51,040 bases of DNA. Source: Chlorokybus atmophyticus. Taxonomy: Eukaryota; Streptophyta; Chlorokybophyceae; Chlorokybales; Chlorokybaceae. The notes beneath the pieces were generated by a model. That model worked only from the letters and a program-made list of their open reading frames with translations, did no database searches and was not told the origin of the DNA. The translations under genes were made by a program, and so were the position numbers. Shown piece after piece: positions 1-12,700 of the stretch; the stretch's first letter is position 1; the number at the start of each line of letters is the position of its first letter. The stretch is taken from contig RHPI01001202.1 in assembly GCA_009103225.1 (NCBI GenBank), positions 1 to 51,040 of the forward strand, in the 5' to 3' direction.

Positions 1-46
1 CACTCACAGCATGCCAAACAGCAACATGCAAGCACATTACAACACA

Positions 47-400
47 ACCACCGGGCTATACACACTGTTTGTTCCTCACTACACTACACTAGTCTAGCTC
101 CCCGTTAGACATGCATACATGCGTATTAGTAACGCATTACCTGCCCGCACGGGCTCTGTCAGTTGGTGTCGGCAAAGGCAGCAGCAGCAGCAGCAGCACA
201 GCATGACGACTTCCTCCCTTCCGCCTGCTCTCCCTCCCCCCGCCACCCACTCTGCCACGCAGTTTCTGCTGTTGCGTCTCTCACTACCCTAGCCCTTCTC
301 GCGCAGTGCCGACGTCAGCACTGCCGCATGCAGGGCCACTTTGTCACTGGCGGTCAGGTCTGGTCGGTAGGGTTGGGTGGTGGGGTTGGCTGGGTTTGTC
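47..400 (-). repeat. Dispersed repeat, left copy (partner at 49911-50282)
   Basis: The segment from about 156 to 400 resembles the reverse complement of 49911-50166. Shared blocks include cgtcagcactgc (313-324 here, on the minus strand at 49981-49992) and a G-rich block at 374-391 matching 49913-49930. On the minus strand, past the end of this block, are two short boxes: CTAACGGGG (100-108) and TAGCCCGGTGGT (47-58). The right copy has the same order. The family is not recognised. It could be the end of a non-autonomous or Penelope-type element, because a Penelope-like RT remnant lies just inside it. Confidence 0.6.
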
Positions 401-1069
401 TGTCGCACGGGCACCCTGCGTTACCAGGCAGTTTGCTCCCCGCGCATCATTACAGTGCATCACACTGCGTGGTAAGCGTTTGCGCCGGTGCTTCTGCAGC
501 GCCTGGTACACCATCTTATACAGTAGAGCTGGGGGCGTGCAGTACGCATATGCGTTGTCACGTATCATGCGTTGCCTCAAAGTTGTGTTCGGTGACAACA
601 ACAACCAACTATATACATAGTAGGGGTAGATGAGTGTGTGAGGTATTGAATGAATACGGTGGTTAACTTGACCAACTTGAATAGTGTGGTTGGTATGTAC
701 AGAAAATGCGAGAGGGGCATGTGCTGTCTCACTCTGCATGCTACTGACTGTGCATGCCACTATGCATGTGCATTTCTGTTTCACATTGTTTGCACATAAC
801 TCACATAAGAGTTGCGGTGTACATATCAAGCAAAGAGATGAAACAAAGATGCCAAGCACGACACACAGCAGCAGCAGTTAGATTAAGAAAGTTTTGGGGG
901 GGGCCCAGAGCAGCACGAGATACACCGCAAGCTAGACTTGACTAACTGGCAGGGCGAGGTAGCACGCAGCAGCAGGCATCGCAGTGGGCAAGCAAGGTAC
1001 AGCGAGGACGATTTGCACAGCAGAGCGGTGCGTGGATGTCAGGTCATCTCCAAGCATCCAGTTGACGGA

Positions 1070-1097
1070 CTTGGACTTGGACTTGAACTTGGACGAC
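1070..1097. repeat. Short GACTTG-type tandem repeat
   Basis: Four imperfect hexamer units (ggacttggacttggacttga and a following degenerate unit) stand in otherwise unassigned sequence between the left repeat and the RT pseudogene. Nothing else can be assigned in 640-1370. Confidence 0.6.
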
Positions 1098-1371
1098 GAC
1101 TGACTGGGCCCCGCCACAACCGCACAGTTTGCTTGCGTCGTGTACCTAGCGCAACACTCAGAACAATGGCTGCGGGCCAATTGGCAGCAATGTGTCCGTT
1201 AGTAGCCCTTAGCCAAGCCCATTGCAGAGCAGACCAGTAGTGCTAGTGACATAGCAAACAGTTCCAAGAGTGCAAACAGTTCAGCATAAACATCAGCATG
1301 GTTCCCCTCAGAACCATCATGGGGGCAGGAAGCCTGCTCCCCGCATGTACTCACCTGGCACTTACCTCTAC

Positions 1372-2566
1372 TTACCTCTGCTGCTGGAACCTCCTATGTA
1401 TCACATGATACAAGAACTTGTACGTCGCACCGAAGATGATGCCTTCTTGTCTTGACATCCACCTACACAACACTCCCAACAAATCTTGTGCGTTATAACC
1501 CCCTGCTGTCATGGCAGTCCAAAGTGCCAGCATGTCATGCAGCAAGTGCTCCCTGTATGTGGACAAGCGTAAGAAACGAATGCATTTAGATATGATCACC
1601 CCCATCTTAGCGGAGGCAGCAATGTCGATGTTGGGGTGTGGTGCACGTCTGCAAGGGATTGCAGCAAACTGCGGCAATGTTAGTTTGCTATAAATCTGCG
1701 TGCAAAGTCCTACATCCATGGTCTAAAACAGAGTGATCTTTAAGAAAGGCACGGAGACCCTTAAAGCCAACTCGGTTAGTGTTAGACTTTGCTCAAGATA
1801 CCACCAACTACTGCATCTGTAGACTGGTACATGAAACTTAAAAACTCTGCAATGTCAACAACAAGCAAGTCGTCGACGTATCTTATCACTCTGGACGCTA
1901 GCTTGGCCATTTAGTCCGGCCTGTTGCAGTCATTGAGCTTGCATAGGAACTTGAGCTCCAAGTATCCCAGGTGGTAGTTCGCAAGATATACTCCGGCATT
2001 GCTTCCCATAACATTGCCTATGGTCTGCGTGTGCAACTCATCTTGTGCTGTCTGCACGTATTGGTTAGCAACAAGATATACTAGCATGGTATGCATCATG
2101 TCTTTTGTGAAAATGCGGTGTCTGTCTTCACCAAGTTGTGCTCTGTCTTATCCGCAGCCCCACACGTACGTGGTTACACGATTGTGCAAAATCACATACA
2201 AAGTATCTGCTCTGCGCATGCGGCGTACACAATCAAATAGTTCTTCCATAAGAGCATGCATCCCCGTGATCAAGTCATCATGGCGGATGTTGGTGTAGAG
2301 TGTAGCAAAGTCCGAAGTTTTCAACGACATGCAAGTTTGCTTATCTTGTGAAATACGGGTAGTGTTGCAGTGCTGTACCACGTATAACACTCCCATTCAT
2401 TCCATGAGGACCAACTGCTGTGTTGCTCACGCACCTGCACGCACTCAGACCACAACGCAGTGAATGTGGGCATGAGACTTTTGTATGCACATATGTGCAT
2501 ATGGGTGTGAGAGCACACTGAGGTAGGCAGGACACAACCCGGGTTGTTATGTTGGGAGGCGATCAT
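1372..2566 (-). pseudogene. Penelope-like element reverse transcriptase remnant (copy A)
   Basis: Read on the minus strand, conserved RT blocks appear in the right order but in shifted frames. They are DFATLYTNIRHDDL near 2271-2312, a GNVMGSNAGVYLAN block near 1977-2018, an intact YVDD catalytic box at 1869-1880, and a C-terminal block beginning near 1690 (PHPNIDIAASAK) that continues to 1372. The LYTNIPHD-type block and the MGTN-type block are typical of Penelope-like RTs. There are several frameshifts and stops, and no endonuclease domain is visible upstream, so the copy looks 5'-truncated and dead. A related C-terminal block occurs in copy C near 42.1-42.4 kb. Confidence 0.7.
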
Positions 2567-3688
2567 TGCTCATAAGACGCAGCCGAGTAAAGGCATGGCA
2601 TGCATATATCCAACAGATTGCATGCTACTTTGAAGTGGATGCCATTTCTTTTATACTGAGATTGTGTTAGGCATGAGTAGCGCTACGCCTTTGACATTTA
2701 GACCTTGTGAAGTTCACCATGACGTATAGACAGAGATGGTGCTATTGCTGATGCAGCCGCTGACCACGGAGGTGGACATTGCGCTGGCGGCAGCGGTTTG
2801 AAGACGACACGCGCGGATGTGTAGGGTATAGACCGTCGTATTTCGTGCACACACATGCGCGCACAGACAGGATGCACACCAAAGCAAGCAGAGCAGGCAA
2901 CAAACAAGGGCAATTGCTATTACACGCGGGGCCACAACCTTGCTAATCTAAGTACTACTATGTGCAATACAACGGTAGTGGGGCAGGCAGTCGGCAGCAA
3001 GCAGCTTGTATGTAGTGGCGCCACATGTGCTGTGTTATCAAGCATATTGTTGTTGGTGTATTGTGCTAGGTATGGTGACAGAACAAAATGCCAAACCAGG
3101 TATGCTCATTGTGAAACTCTACTCATGCTCGGCCAGGACCTTGTGACAGCCAGTGCATCTCCTTGTAATTTCTGTGTTGCGGCATTTCTATGTGCTGGCT
3201 GCTACTGGGTGAACTTGTTCAACATTAGCGAAAGGTCTCATTGTTGTTGTCGCACATACCATGCGTGCCATACCATTTTTCTGCACAACACAAAGCACAC
3301 GAGACCCACCTGGCATCCTTTGTACACTTTCCAGCCTTCCGACAGCTGAGTGTCTTTCCAAGGCAGCCTGATTACATGTGTAAGCCTGTACCTCGTGCAT
3401 GAGGTTGCATGATGATGCTTTCCTGCCCAAAGCTGTCGATTGCATGGGACTGCGGGCAACTAGTAGAGCCGACCTTGGCATAGGGACCAGATCATAGACG
3501 CTATACAAGTAGAATGGATTGCATGACTGTCGTACTCATTGAACATGTACATAGAACACAAGCACAGCTGGCGCGCCGATGCACCGTGGGCAGCAGAGTC
3601 TTTCCATGCATGGCAACAGAATGCCACTGCTGCATTGTATCTTATGGTTCACTCATTAAGGTGAAACAACCTCTATGCAGCTAGAGGT
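2567..3688. other. Intergenic region without recognisable gene
   Basis: Only short frames with no recognisable protein similarity occur here on either strand. A small inverted repeat (acctctagctgcatagaggt on the minus strand, about 3670-3689) starts within 1-2 bases of the stop codon of the split-barrel gene and may shape its 3' end. I saw no TGTAA signal close to that stop. Confidence 0.5.
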
Positions 3689-5747
3689 TTATATAACTGG
3701 GTGCGGCGGATACTTCCGTTCCTTTTCCCATGCCTGCAACAAGTATTGACCATGATGAACGACAGAACAAAACAGACATCATACGCTGCGCACCCCATTT
3801 CACTTGCTCTACTTGACTGATCCACACAGAGATGTGTGGTTACAACAAATCCCGCCGCTCACCAGCTGTGCCATCATTGTAAGTGTGGACCGCGCGTCGC
3901 GCTCATCAGACACTTCTCGGGGAAATCGTATCCGTACATCCGAAACACCATCCTGCAACGGTTCTTTCTGTTAACAAAGGATAACACAATCCCAGCTGTC
4001 GCTGACAGCCTTAAGTACAAGCTCTGAAGCGTGCAGAACTAATGATCTGCAAACACTAGCAACTACCTGGCCGACAACCTTCACGCGCATGTCGAATCCC
4101 AACCGGTCCAAGCTGGTAACCTTGACAGCCTCAATCTGCATTGATTTGTACGCAGCTTAGATTGCTTGCAAGTGTAACATGTACGTCAGCATAGGAATGC
4201 CAATGCACTGTAATGCAGTATTCACACTTGTGAACAAAACGGGTGAATTGAGCTCGGTTGCTCATTTACCGCAGCGAGTACCTGTCCTCTGACACCGGTG
4301 TAGCAGGCGCAGAGCCGAACAACCTCTTCATAATTGAATTCGCTATTGTGGTAAGCAATGATTTTCTGCGCGCAGTCTCTGAGTGGATCCGACTCAGAAT
4401 TCTTGTAGTCCTCTCCTTCCACCCAGGCGGGTCGGCGATTGGGAGCCTACGACCACAACTTGTTTGTCAGGTGCAGCCAGGAAAGCAACAGCTGGTAGCA
4501 TCCAGTGCAATTTGGCAGTGAAGCGTCAACCAGTGATGATGCATGCGCTGTTTGCAAATGTCAACAAAGGAACTCCTGGATGTCTTGTGCACGCACTCAC
4601 CGCGCCAATGTCGCTTACGTACAAAGCCTTTTCCACGTTGATGCGATAGTAGGCATACCCCTCGTCATTCTCCACTCTGTGCTTCAACGAGTACAGCTTC
4701 GCACAGACCTGCACATGTGCAGCTAAGCAATGTGCCTAATGGCTTGTAACGTGTAGTTGTACATGGGGTGTGACTTGTGCATGATGTGCATTATGAGCAA
4801 TTACTGCAGCAAAGGTGCTTGTACCGCGCTGTCGTCGTCAGAAACACGTGTGACAGTGCCCATAAGCGTGCAGCGCTGGCTGGGGACAGATGTCCCGCAC
4901 TCCACAAACTGCGGACAAGAAAGTTCAGCTCCATTCCAGTAATGCATCAACTGCGCAACTGAACCTGCCGTGAGAACAGCGCACCTGCACGTATAGGCTG
5001 CACCGGTTGTCTTTGAGAATGTTTTGAGTCTTGACAGCGGCCTCTCGCAATCTCAGCAAAGGTTGTCCAGCAGAGTCCAACCCATATCCCACGAACGTGC
5101 CAAGTGGCCAGCCATTGGACAAAGTGGACAGCGTTCCTGCGTGAATATCTTTAAAGCATTGCATGCTGTAAGAGGTAGCTAGTGGCACTCGCAGCAAAAC
5201 ACACAATGACTGCGCTCGCCAAGATGAAATGCATGAGCATTTTGGCACCATGCACATGGAAAGCAGTTGCAGATTGCCACTGCATGCTCGTACAGCAGCT
5301 CTCGTGACCGATGCGTGCATTCCAGCTTGCGACTGTCGCATGTCAGCTGGAATAGTTAGTGCTTGTCGTACGTATTGCATGCAACGCACCAACACTGCAG
5401 CTCTCCACGAGTGTGCGCGCATACTCAGCCGGAGCAGGTCGCTGGGGCCCGTTCTCAGCAGCTGCGAGCAACTCGGCCACCTCGGAGCCGGCATCCACGA
5501 CTGCTGCAGACACGCACTGAGTGACCAGCCGCCTACTGCTGCTGCTGCCGCTGCCGCTGGCGCCCTGAAGCGCAGGGACGCAAGACGGCCAGCAGAGCTT
5601 CAGACTCTTGCCAGCTGTCAGTGCTTGCTGCGGCCTGGCACCACTGCATCTCCTTATCCTTAGGACGGAATGCGCCTCGCCGCCGCTCTGTACGCTGCAC
5701 TGCGACAGCCTGACCGCATCAACAGCGGCCGCCTGGGCAGCGGCCAT
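3689..5747 (-). CDS. FMN-binding split-barrel (pyridoxamine-phosphate-oxidase-like) protein with DUF2470 domain, probably organellar
   Basis: Eight exons (5747-5390, 5136-4985, 4908-4825, 4708-4601, 4446-4282, 4135-4067, 3967-3863, 3733-3689) join in phase to a protein of about 361 residues. The first ~80 residues are Ala/Ser/Arg-rich without acidic clusters, as in a chloroplast or mitochondrial transit peptide. The split-barrel region follows (GTLSTLSNGWPLG, then TQNILKDNRCSLYVQ and LMGTVTRVSDDDSA). The C-terminal part has DPLRDCAQKIIAYHNSEF, SLDRLGFDM and VRIRFPREVSDERDA, which fit the DUF2470 half of the plant and cyanobacterial HugZ/PNPOx-like family. Members bind flavin, heme or tetrapyrrole-related ligands; plant relatives include a glutamyl-tRNA-reductase-binding protein. 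The ligand cannot be told from sequence. The ATG at 5747 fits the transit-peptide model. It shares an intergenic region with the CABIN1-like gene. Confidence 0.78.
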
Positions 5748-6736
5748 CTGTGCCTGCTGCTTGCTACCCTAGACAAGTTCCCGACCAACAACAAGAGCCA
5801 CGCAGCGCTTCTGACCACACCACCTGCTGCCGATATAACCACCTCCTCTTCCTCCTCCTCCTCCTTCGCCGCCGCCGCCGCCGCCGCCGCCGCTAGCACG
5901 CCCACCCTCTCAAATGCACGCACGAAATCGGTGGTGTTGCTTCGATTAACTTGAAACACTTGTTGAGGTTCCTCCCCAAACAATTGCAAGAAAGCAGCAA
6001 AATTCAAGGAAACAGTGATAGGTTAGTGAGCACCACAGCCAATCAGCGTAAAGATGCGTGTCGAGGCGTATTTATGTGCGGTGCGCACAAGCTGTGCAAA
6101 GGGCACAGTGCGAAGCAAAACACGGAAGGAACCAACTATACATTCCTGTGTGTAGATCGGAAGTTCCGAGGAGTTTTCCCCGCCTGGCCTGAAGCTTGGC
6201 CTGGCCTGGTCTGGCCTGGCTACTTAGGCAGGGCTGTACCGCCTGGCATTGTCGTTGTTGAGTACTATATACCAGTGCATTGCATGCCTGCTGAGTCCTG
6301 CTATACGTTTCGATGAGGAAGCGCAAGGTGCCAGCAATGGTTGAAGCGCTGGGCTTTCGGGTGGCAGCGGCAGCCTGACTGAGCCTCGTGGAAGCGGACT
6401 TGACGCAGCAATGGTGAGCTGTTGATGCAGATGGCCGCTTCTGACCCGCTTCACCTTTGGCTAGGCACAGGACACTCCTGTGTGCTTCAACAGACTTACG
6501 GCCTGTGGAAGGCCAGTAGACAACATGCTTCATGCTGAATTGCTAGTAATATTGTGTTCGAAATGATTAAGCAGCAGGGTTGTGATGACGGGTCATGCAG
6601 ATCGCTTAAACTTGGCTTGTGAAGCTTGTTCGCCAGGATGAGTGCCCAATTTCGCCACGGAATGTTGATTCTGCATGTCGGGGTTGCACTTGCGCGATCC
6701 TTTATCACCAGATTGCACGCTGATAGACAGTCACGT
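5748..6736. promoter_or_regulatory. Divergent intergenic region between split-barrel gene and CABIN1-like gene
   Basis: This 989-bp segment lies between two outward-facing start codons (5747 minus, 6737 plus) and must hold both promoters. Besides the GCC run it contains a short CCTGG-rich minisatellite (about 6181-6222, repeated tggcctggcctgg). A minus-strand open stretch of 153 codons (6072-6533) is present but has no recognisable domain. No convincing TATA box was identified. Confidence 0.5.
5842..5893. repeat. CTC/CTT tract and (GCC)9 microsatellite in 5' leader
   Basis: A pyrimidine-rich CTC tract (5842-5866) runs into about nine GCC units (5867-5893), roughly 100-150 bp upstream of the start codon of the split-barrel gene. 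It is presumably in its 5' untranslated leader or promoter. Similar CGG/GCC runs occur in front of HUS1 and the fucosyltransferase gene. Confidence 0.85.
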
Positions 6737-9700
6737 ATGCAGTTTGCTCTTGCCGCCATCAACGAAGGCCAGGCTTCGGATCGACAACGCACAGTGCAGG
6801 CGCCATCAACAGTCAGTGTGGAAGCACAGGTAACCAAGCCGTGGCATGTTTGTTGGTAGCGTTGTTTAGAAGCTGCTTGCATGTGCTGCAGCAACAAAAC
6901 CCTTGCTGCTCTGTGGCAGGAAGCACGTCTCGCGTGCATGTATGAAGAAGCCTTGGAATTGCAGCAGAATGGACGCTGGATGGAAGCTCAAGTACAATTG
7001 CAAACACTGCTGGAAGACCCCCTCGTTGCAGACGCCAAGGTTGGTGCTTGCGAGATACAGTGAGGAGTCGTGTGCGTGCTCGTGCATGTGCATGTGGGCA
7101 TGCGCATATGTATGTGTGTGTTCCTGGTTGCAACGCAAAGACTGTCAGGCACAGCGTAATGGCAACATGCATACAGGCAACGGGAGTTTCAGCTTCTACG
7201 CTGATGCAGCTCAAGTTCCTTGCTTACAAAAACCTTGCGGCTTTGGATGCATCAAGCAGCAATGCTGAAGCGCAGTTGGCAGCCCTGCGCTATTATGTGG
7301 CTGCTGCACAGCTTGATGCCGGGGACGTCGTGCTTTGGCATCACCTGGGAACCTTGGCTATGCGGCTGGGCCGCTTGAACGTGGCGCGCTTGGCATTTGA
7401 GAACGCATTAAAGCTCAGCCCTCAGCACTGGCCTTGCTTGCAGAGGCTCTGTGAGGTGTTGTACGCACTCGGCGACGATGATGCTTGCATGGCCACAGTG
7501 AATGCTATACTGCAACTCGACCCGCACCACGCGCGAGCACACACCATCCGACAAACGCTGCAAGGCAGGGCGAGCGGTGATGTCTGCTACAACATACGAG
7601 CAGAGAAACAGCCAGCTCCTGTTCTGTCAAACTTGCAGGCGGCGCGGTCTTTGCGTGAGAGCCACTATGACGGCGGAGAGGTACTCATCGAGCCAAAGCG
7701 CATGTGCATAACACGCCTGACTTGGGCAACTCTGTGCAGAAGCTTACTGGACGCAGCGAGTGAGAAGCAAAGGCAGCGCGACAGTGCTTTGACACTGTAC
7801 AGTACCCCAGTGTTACTGTCTATAGCTGTCACTGCAGCTGAGACTATTGACACAGACATAGACAAAGCGAGCATGCAAGCAAGGTCATTGCCAGACGTTG
7901 TCACGCTGAGCCCAGAGCACGCAGCAAGTCCCAAGCAGCAGGAGTGTTCGGATGCGCAAACTGAAAACGAAGAAACCACAACGGCAAATATGTCCTCTCT
8001 ACCTGAGCCAGGCAACAAGCACTCGCAGGATGAGCTGGCTTTGGGAATTGACAACAAATCAATGCAACCATTAGAGCCTGCTGCAGCGCGCAAGCGCAGG
8101 CGTGGGGAGTCTCTTGAGACGGGACGCATGGTGGAAGCGCGGTCCACGCGGTCACGTAAGCAGCAGACTCCACAGGAGACAGCTGCACCCGCCGAGGAGC
8201 ACAACCCCGTCAAGGATTTGTTTCTTTCTCTTGTAAAACTCATGTCAACGAATGATGCAACCTCCCCTGTGTCCAGCCCTGATAGAGCAGCACGCGCAAG
8301 CGTTCCAACCACAAATGGCAGCAACGCCATCTCTCCCGCACTGCGTGAGCAGGACTCGTCTCAGGGAGTGGACGTGTCGCGGTTTGTGGAGTCTGTTGCG
8401 CACAACAGTGGTATTCGAGATGTGATGCTGCGCCTGATGGAGGAGCTTGCTGCCAACGCAGCGGCGGCTGCCGCCTGCAGGGCAGACGACATCCTGTGCT
8501 TGGATGAATGCATCTGTGACTGGGTTCAGGGCTACAGCTTGGAGTGCTCTGTGTTCTTAAGTGAGCTGTACCTTGACAAGCAGCTACAATCGCCGGCGTG
8601 TGATCAAGCAAAGTCTGTGCACCTTGCGGCTGCCCAACGCCACTTAGGACAGGCCCTTGAGCGCATGGTGGAGATGAAAGATGATGGCGACGGTCAATAT
8701 GCATGCAGAGCTGACAGTCTTGAAGCGGCGTTGCTGATCCGTTACCATTGGGCCTGCGGGCGGTTTGATCTGCTTTGCAAAAACACAGAGGATGGAGTTG
8801 CTCATCTTCAAGCTTGCGCAAGACATCTACAGAACAACGACATGGTTGACGTGGTGTCATTGCCCTATTGCAAGCGCGATGCTGTCATCTCGAGCGCGGC
8901 CGTGGAGAAAAAGCTGCGAGTTGGGAGCTTGCCGCAGATGCTGGCAGAAGCAAGAACACTAGTGTCTCAAAAGCGCTACACGGATGCTGTCAAGCTGATG
9001 GTAAAGGAAGTCTTGCAGTCCAGAGCCGGTGTTTTGGATGATGAAGCCATGGCCGCCATCAACTTTCTGAAGCAGACTTGTGTGCAAGCTGGCATGGAAT
9101 GCCTGGCGGCAGAGCTTCGCTGCTATGAGCAGCAGCTGCTGTCAGCAATCTTTTCAACGTCTGCTACTGGACGACAACACGGCAGCTTGGCGTGGTTGGA
9201 TTGGGTGCAAGACGGAAGCGTCATGCACACCGACTTGCCTGCCATTGCTAGCGGCTTGCACCCGGAGGCACCGCTGAATGCAGAGCAGCTACTATCTGAT
9301 CTGAACGAGTTGTTAGAGCGCATCCGTGCATTGGGCGCTTCACTGGGGTCTCCCACCTCGCAGGTGCGTTCACTGTAGACATGTGCTGCTTCTGCCAAAC
9401 CGGTTGATTGCAAACTCTACTGCGTCACTCAATACAGGGTCGTGTAAAGGCACTATGAGTCTGCACAACAGTTTGCACTTTGCAGCATGGCACACAAACA
9501 TTGACGCAGTGCATGCAGTCTCAAGATGTTGTGAAGCACATCACGCGGCTCATGAGGATCACCATGTTGGTCATCTCGAGCGCGACCGGAGAAGCCAAAT
9601 CCAGTAATGGTGCCCATGCAACTCTATTGAGTCGAGCCTCTTGTCTTCTCTTCCTGCTGCATCGCCTACAGTCATCGAGCACAGAAGACAGTGTAAGTAA

Positions 9701-12700
9701 CTCTTGAGACCCAACATGCTCTGGTTCTTCTAATATTGCTGTGCAAATGCAAGGGTCCTGACCAAGCGCAATGCACAGGTGATGATGGTTGACAAGCTCC
9801 ATGTTGTTCTTGCTACCAATGCGTGCTGTTGCGAGAATGACGGAGAGTTTCTGCTCACCGCGTCATCAGAACTGCTGTCGCAAGTTCGCACTTCAACAAA
9901 CATCTCTGAAGACCTTCAGGACATTATCAAAGGCACTTTGCGACAGGTGTTTTGGTGCCTTCACGAGGTGGACATCAGCCTGGACCAATCTCCCTTGCAG
10001 ACCCACACGGGTGCAGGGCGCGTGCCACTAGACTCGCAGGAAAGATGCGCAAACCTTTTCAGGCTTGTTCGGGAGGCTGCTGCGTCTGCCCCGGGCAAAG
10101 TCCTGCAACAGAAATGGCGTTCGTTTCTGCTGCGTGTGTACTCCCTCTTTCCTCAACCTCCAGATGAAGTGATGCAGCGGTACTCTGTGCTCCAAAGTAT
10201 GGATGATGCCACACGTGATCATGCCGAGTTTGCGGCTGCAACTCTTCTCCCAACCTTCAGCGAGGAGGAGAATGACCCGCGGGTTGCTGGACCTTTTGCC
10301 GATGTATATCGCGACCTTTACTACCTCGTTCACTGTGCTAATGGCATGGAGGTAAGCCTATACCATTACACATTGCACGAGAGATTGCCCTGACCATGAT
10401 GCCCTGCATTGTAGTCAGATGTTGTGTTTCGAGGGTGCTGTAGGTCATGCTGGGTTTGGTCAATGCTGCCAACTTTTGTTGTTGACTGGCAGGTACACGA
10501 CTTGGATGCTTGCTCACTGACAGCCGATCCAGAGGATGAGATAAAGTTGAAGCCCATCACAGAGCCGTTGCTATTTGACCTAGCGTATCATCCGGACCGC
10601 TTCGAGAGCTGGCGAGCGTTGGGTGCAAGTTACGATAGCACCGTCGATCTCGTGCTCAATGACAACTCACGCGCTATGAGCGTGACAGAGTGGGCGGTTG
10701 ACAACAGGCGTCGTGACAGAGCCGTGGAAGTGCTGCGACGGAGATGCCGCCACTGCTTGTTACAAGCCAGTTTGCTCGCGCGTTCTGATGCTGAGAAGGT
10801 ATGTTTCGTGCATCGGTCACAGCTGGCGACTTGCTAGCCTATGGCATATATGATGACTTGTGATCGGTGGGCTGCAGATTGCGATGCAAGAGCTGTTGGG
10901 AGAGACGCTGTACGACGCCATCCAGAATGTCCCACCAATGTATGATCAACACAGGCATGTGGTCAAGCACGACACATTGTGGAGAGCGGTCTGTGAGCAA
11001 GCCCAAGTGTACTTCACAAGTGCGGCGGCTGTCAAGTATGTAGCCTAACAGATGGACACATGATGTGCGTGCGTCAATTGTTTCACGCAGACAGGCCTTT
11101 GACAACAGTCCAATCTTAGGCCTGATGAGTGGAGCTACCACTTCTATTTGGGCAAGCTAGCTGAGAAGCTGAACCGCACTGACACGGAGGCTCTGCAACA
11201 ATACGCAGTTGCAGTGTCCACTGCAAACACTCTACTGGAGCCCCTCTATCGCCTTCACTCGTCGCGCCTGAAGCTCTTATGTACAGAAGCACCCGACTTG
11301 AGCGCGGTGCGGCAGCATATGTTTCTGGACGAGGTGCACCTTATTGTGGCTGTGCATGTCAGTATGCCGCTCACAGCACGCATGTATGACCAGCCTCCTT
11401 GGTTACAGGCCTCAATGGAGACAGGCGTAGATGATGAACGCGCACTTCTATTTGCAGACTGCATAGCTGCCATGGAGTTTTTCCTAGAAAGGGACAAGTA
11501 CTTCCACAAGGTAGGTGTGTCAACAATTGTGTTGTGCATAGCAATCTCCAGCGTCATCCAATCCTAAAAATCCTCGTCTCTGTTGTTGTCGTCTGATGTT
11601 GTTTGCAGGCGCGACATAGACTTGCTGCCGCGTTGCTTTGGCGTGGCATTCCCGCTGAGGTCACGAGGGCTTTAGAGCTGCTGTCCATGTTCTTCAAGAA
11701 AGAAAACCGCATTTATATCAACCTTTGGGAGGTGGAAGCGTCACGCAGAAAGGCGAAGAAGCTGCGTGGCCTGAGCACAACCCAAGGCCGGCCCGGCAGC
11801 CTGGAGCTTGCGCGTAAGGTGCGCATTGTTTAGGCATCATACTTGTTGACAGGGGTGTGTTAGCGGGTTTATGTGACAACAGTACTACGGTTGGTTGTAC
11901 GTAGATGTGTTGACGGACACGTTACTGTGTACTGCACTGCTTGTCAGGTTGCCAAGGACATGACCATTGGCAAGAGTGAAAGCTCCCGCAAGTTCATTGG
12001 ATGCGTTCGCAAATACCTCCTGCTGTACATATATGCTTTGGCAAGGAAGGCTGATCAGCAAAGCCTTGACACGCTTGCCTTGCTGCCACCCTCGCTTGGC
12101 GAGAACAAGAAATTTGCACGTGCTGTGGAGGACATTGTGCCGATTGCTCTGGCTGTGTACACATGTGTGCTGGCATCTGCAATTGCACGCGGGCAGGCGG
12201 GCAATGCGCAGATTGATAGTCACGGAGATCTGAAGCCACTGCTAGAGAAGGCCTTCGTCCTGTATGCTGAGCACGCCCATGATTGGAGCACCATCACTCA
12301 ATGTGTTGAACAACTGCGCTTACCAGTACGTGAACTTGCTGCAGCTGCACAGCTACACATCTCCTACCCAGCTATACGTGGTGGAAAACAGTCAAAGGCT
12401 AAGCACAGTTCTGACGCTGCAGTCTCCGTTCAACAGGCTCCGCAAGGAACGATAAACTGGCAAGAAGTTGTCCCGGCTGACTTGGCTATCAGTGCTGAGG
12501 TGTTTCACGACCACGCTTTGCAATACTTGCAGCACCTGGAGTCTGAAGTGAGTATAATCACGCGGTGCATCAATGACAGCTGCATGCTTTGCTGCTTGCT
12601 GTATTGTGACATAATGCTGCATGTCGGTGCAGGTCATGGTTGCGGAGCTGGAGAAGGCTTACGGACGGCTGCCCAAACGAGCGCGAGGCGCTCTGTCTCC

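Noticed and set aside
163-633. 156-codon open frame at the left end as a gene
   Set aside because: It starts at a non-ATG codon, is full of simple Ala repeats and overlaps the dispersed repeat, whose other copy is open in a different way.
6276-6320. Possible hammerhead-like core around tacgtttcgatgagg
   Set aside because: The CUGANGA and GAAA boxes do not occur in the right order on either strand.
6072-6533. 153-codon minus-strand frame with a real ATG between the first diverg­ent pair
   Set aside because: It runs through the CCTGG minisatellite, shows no conserved domain and lies in the presumed promoter region.
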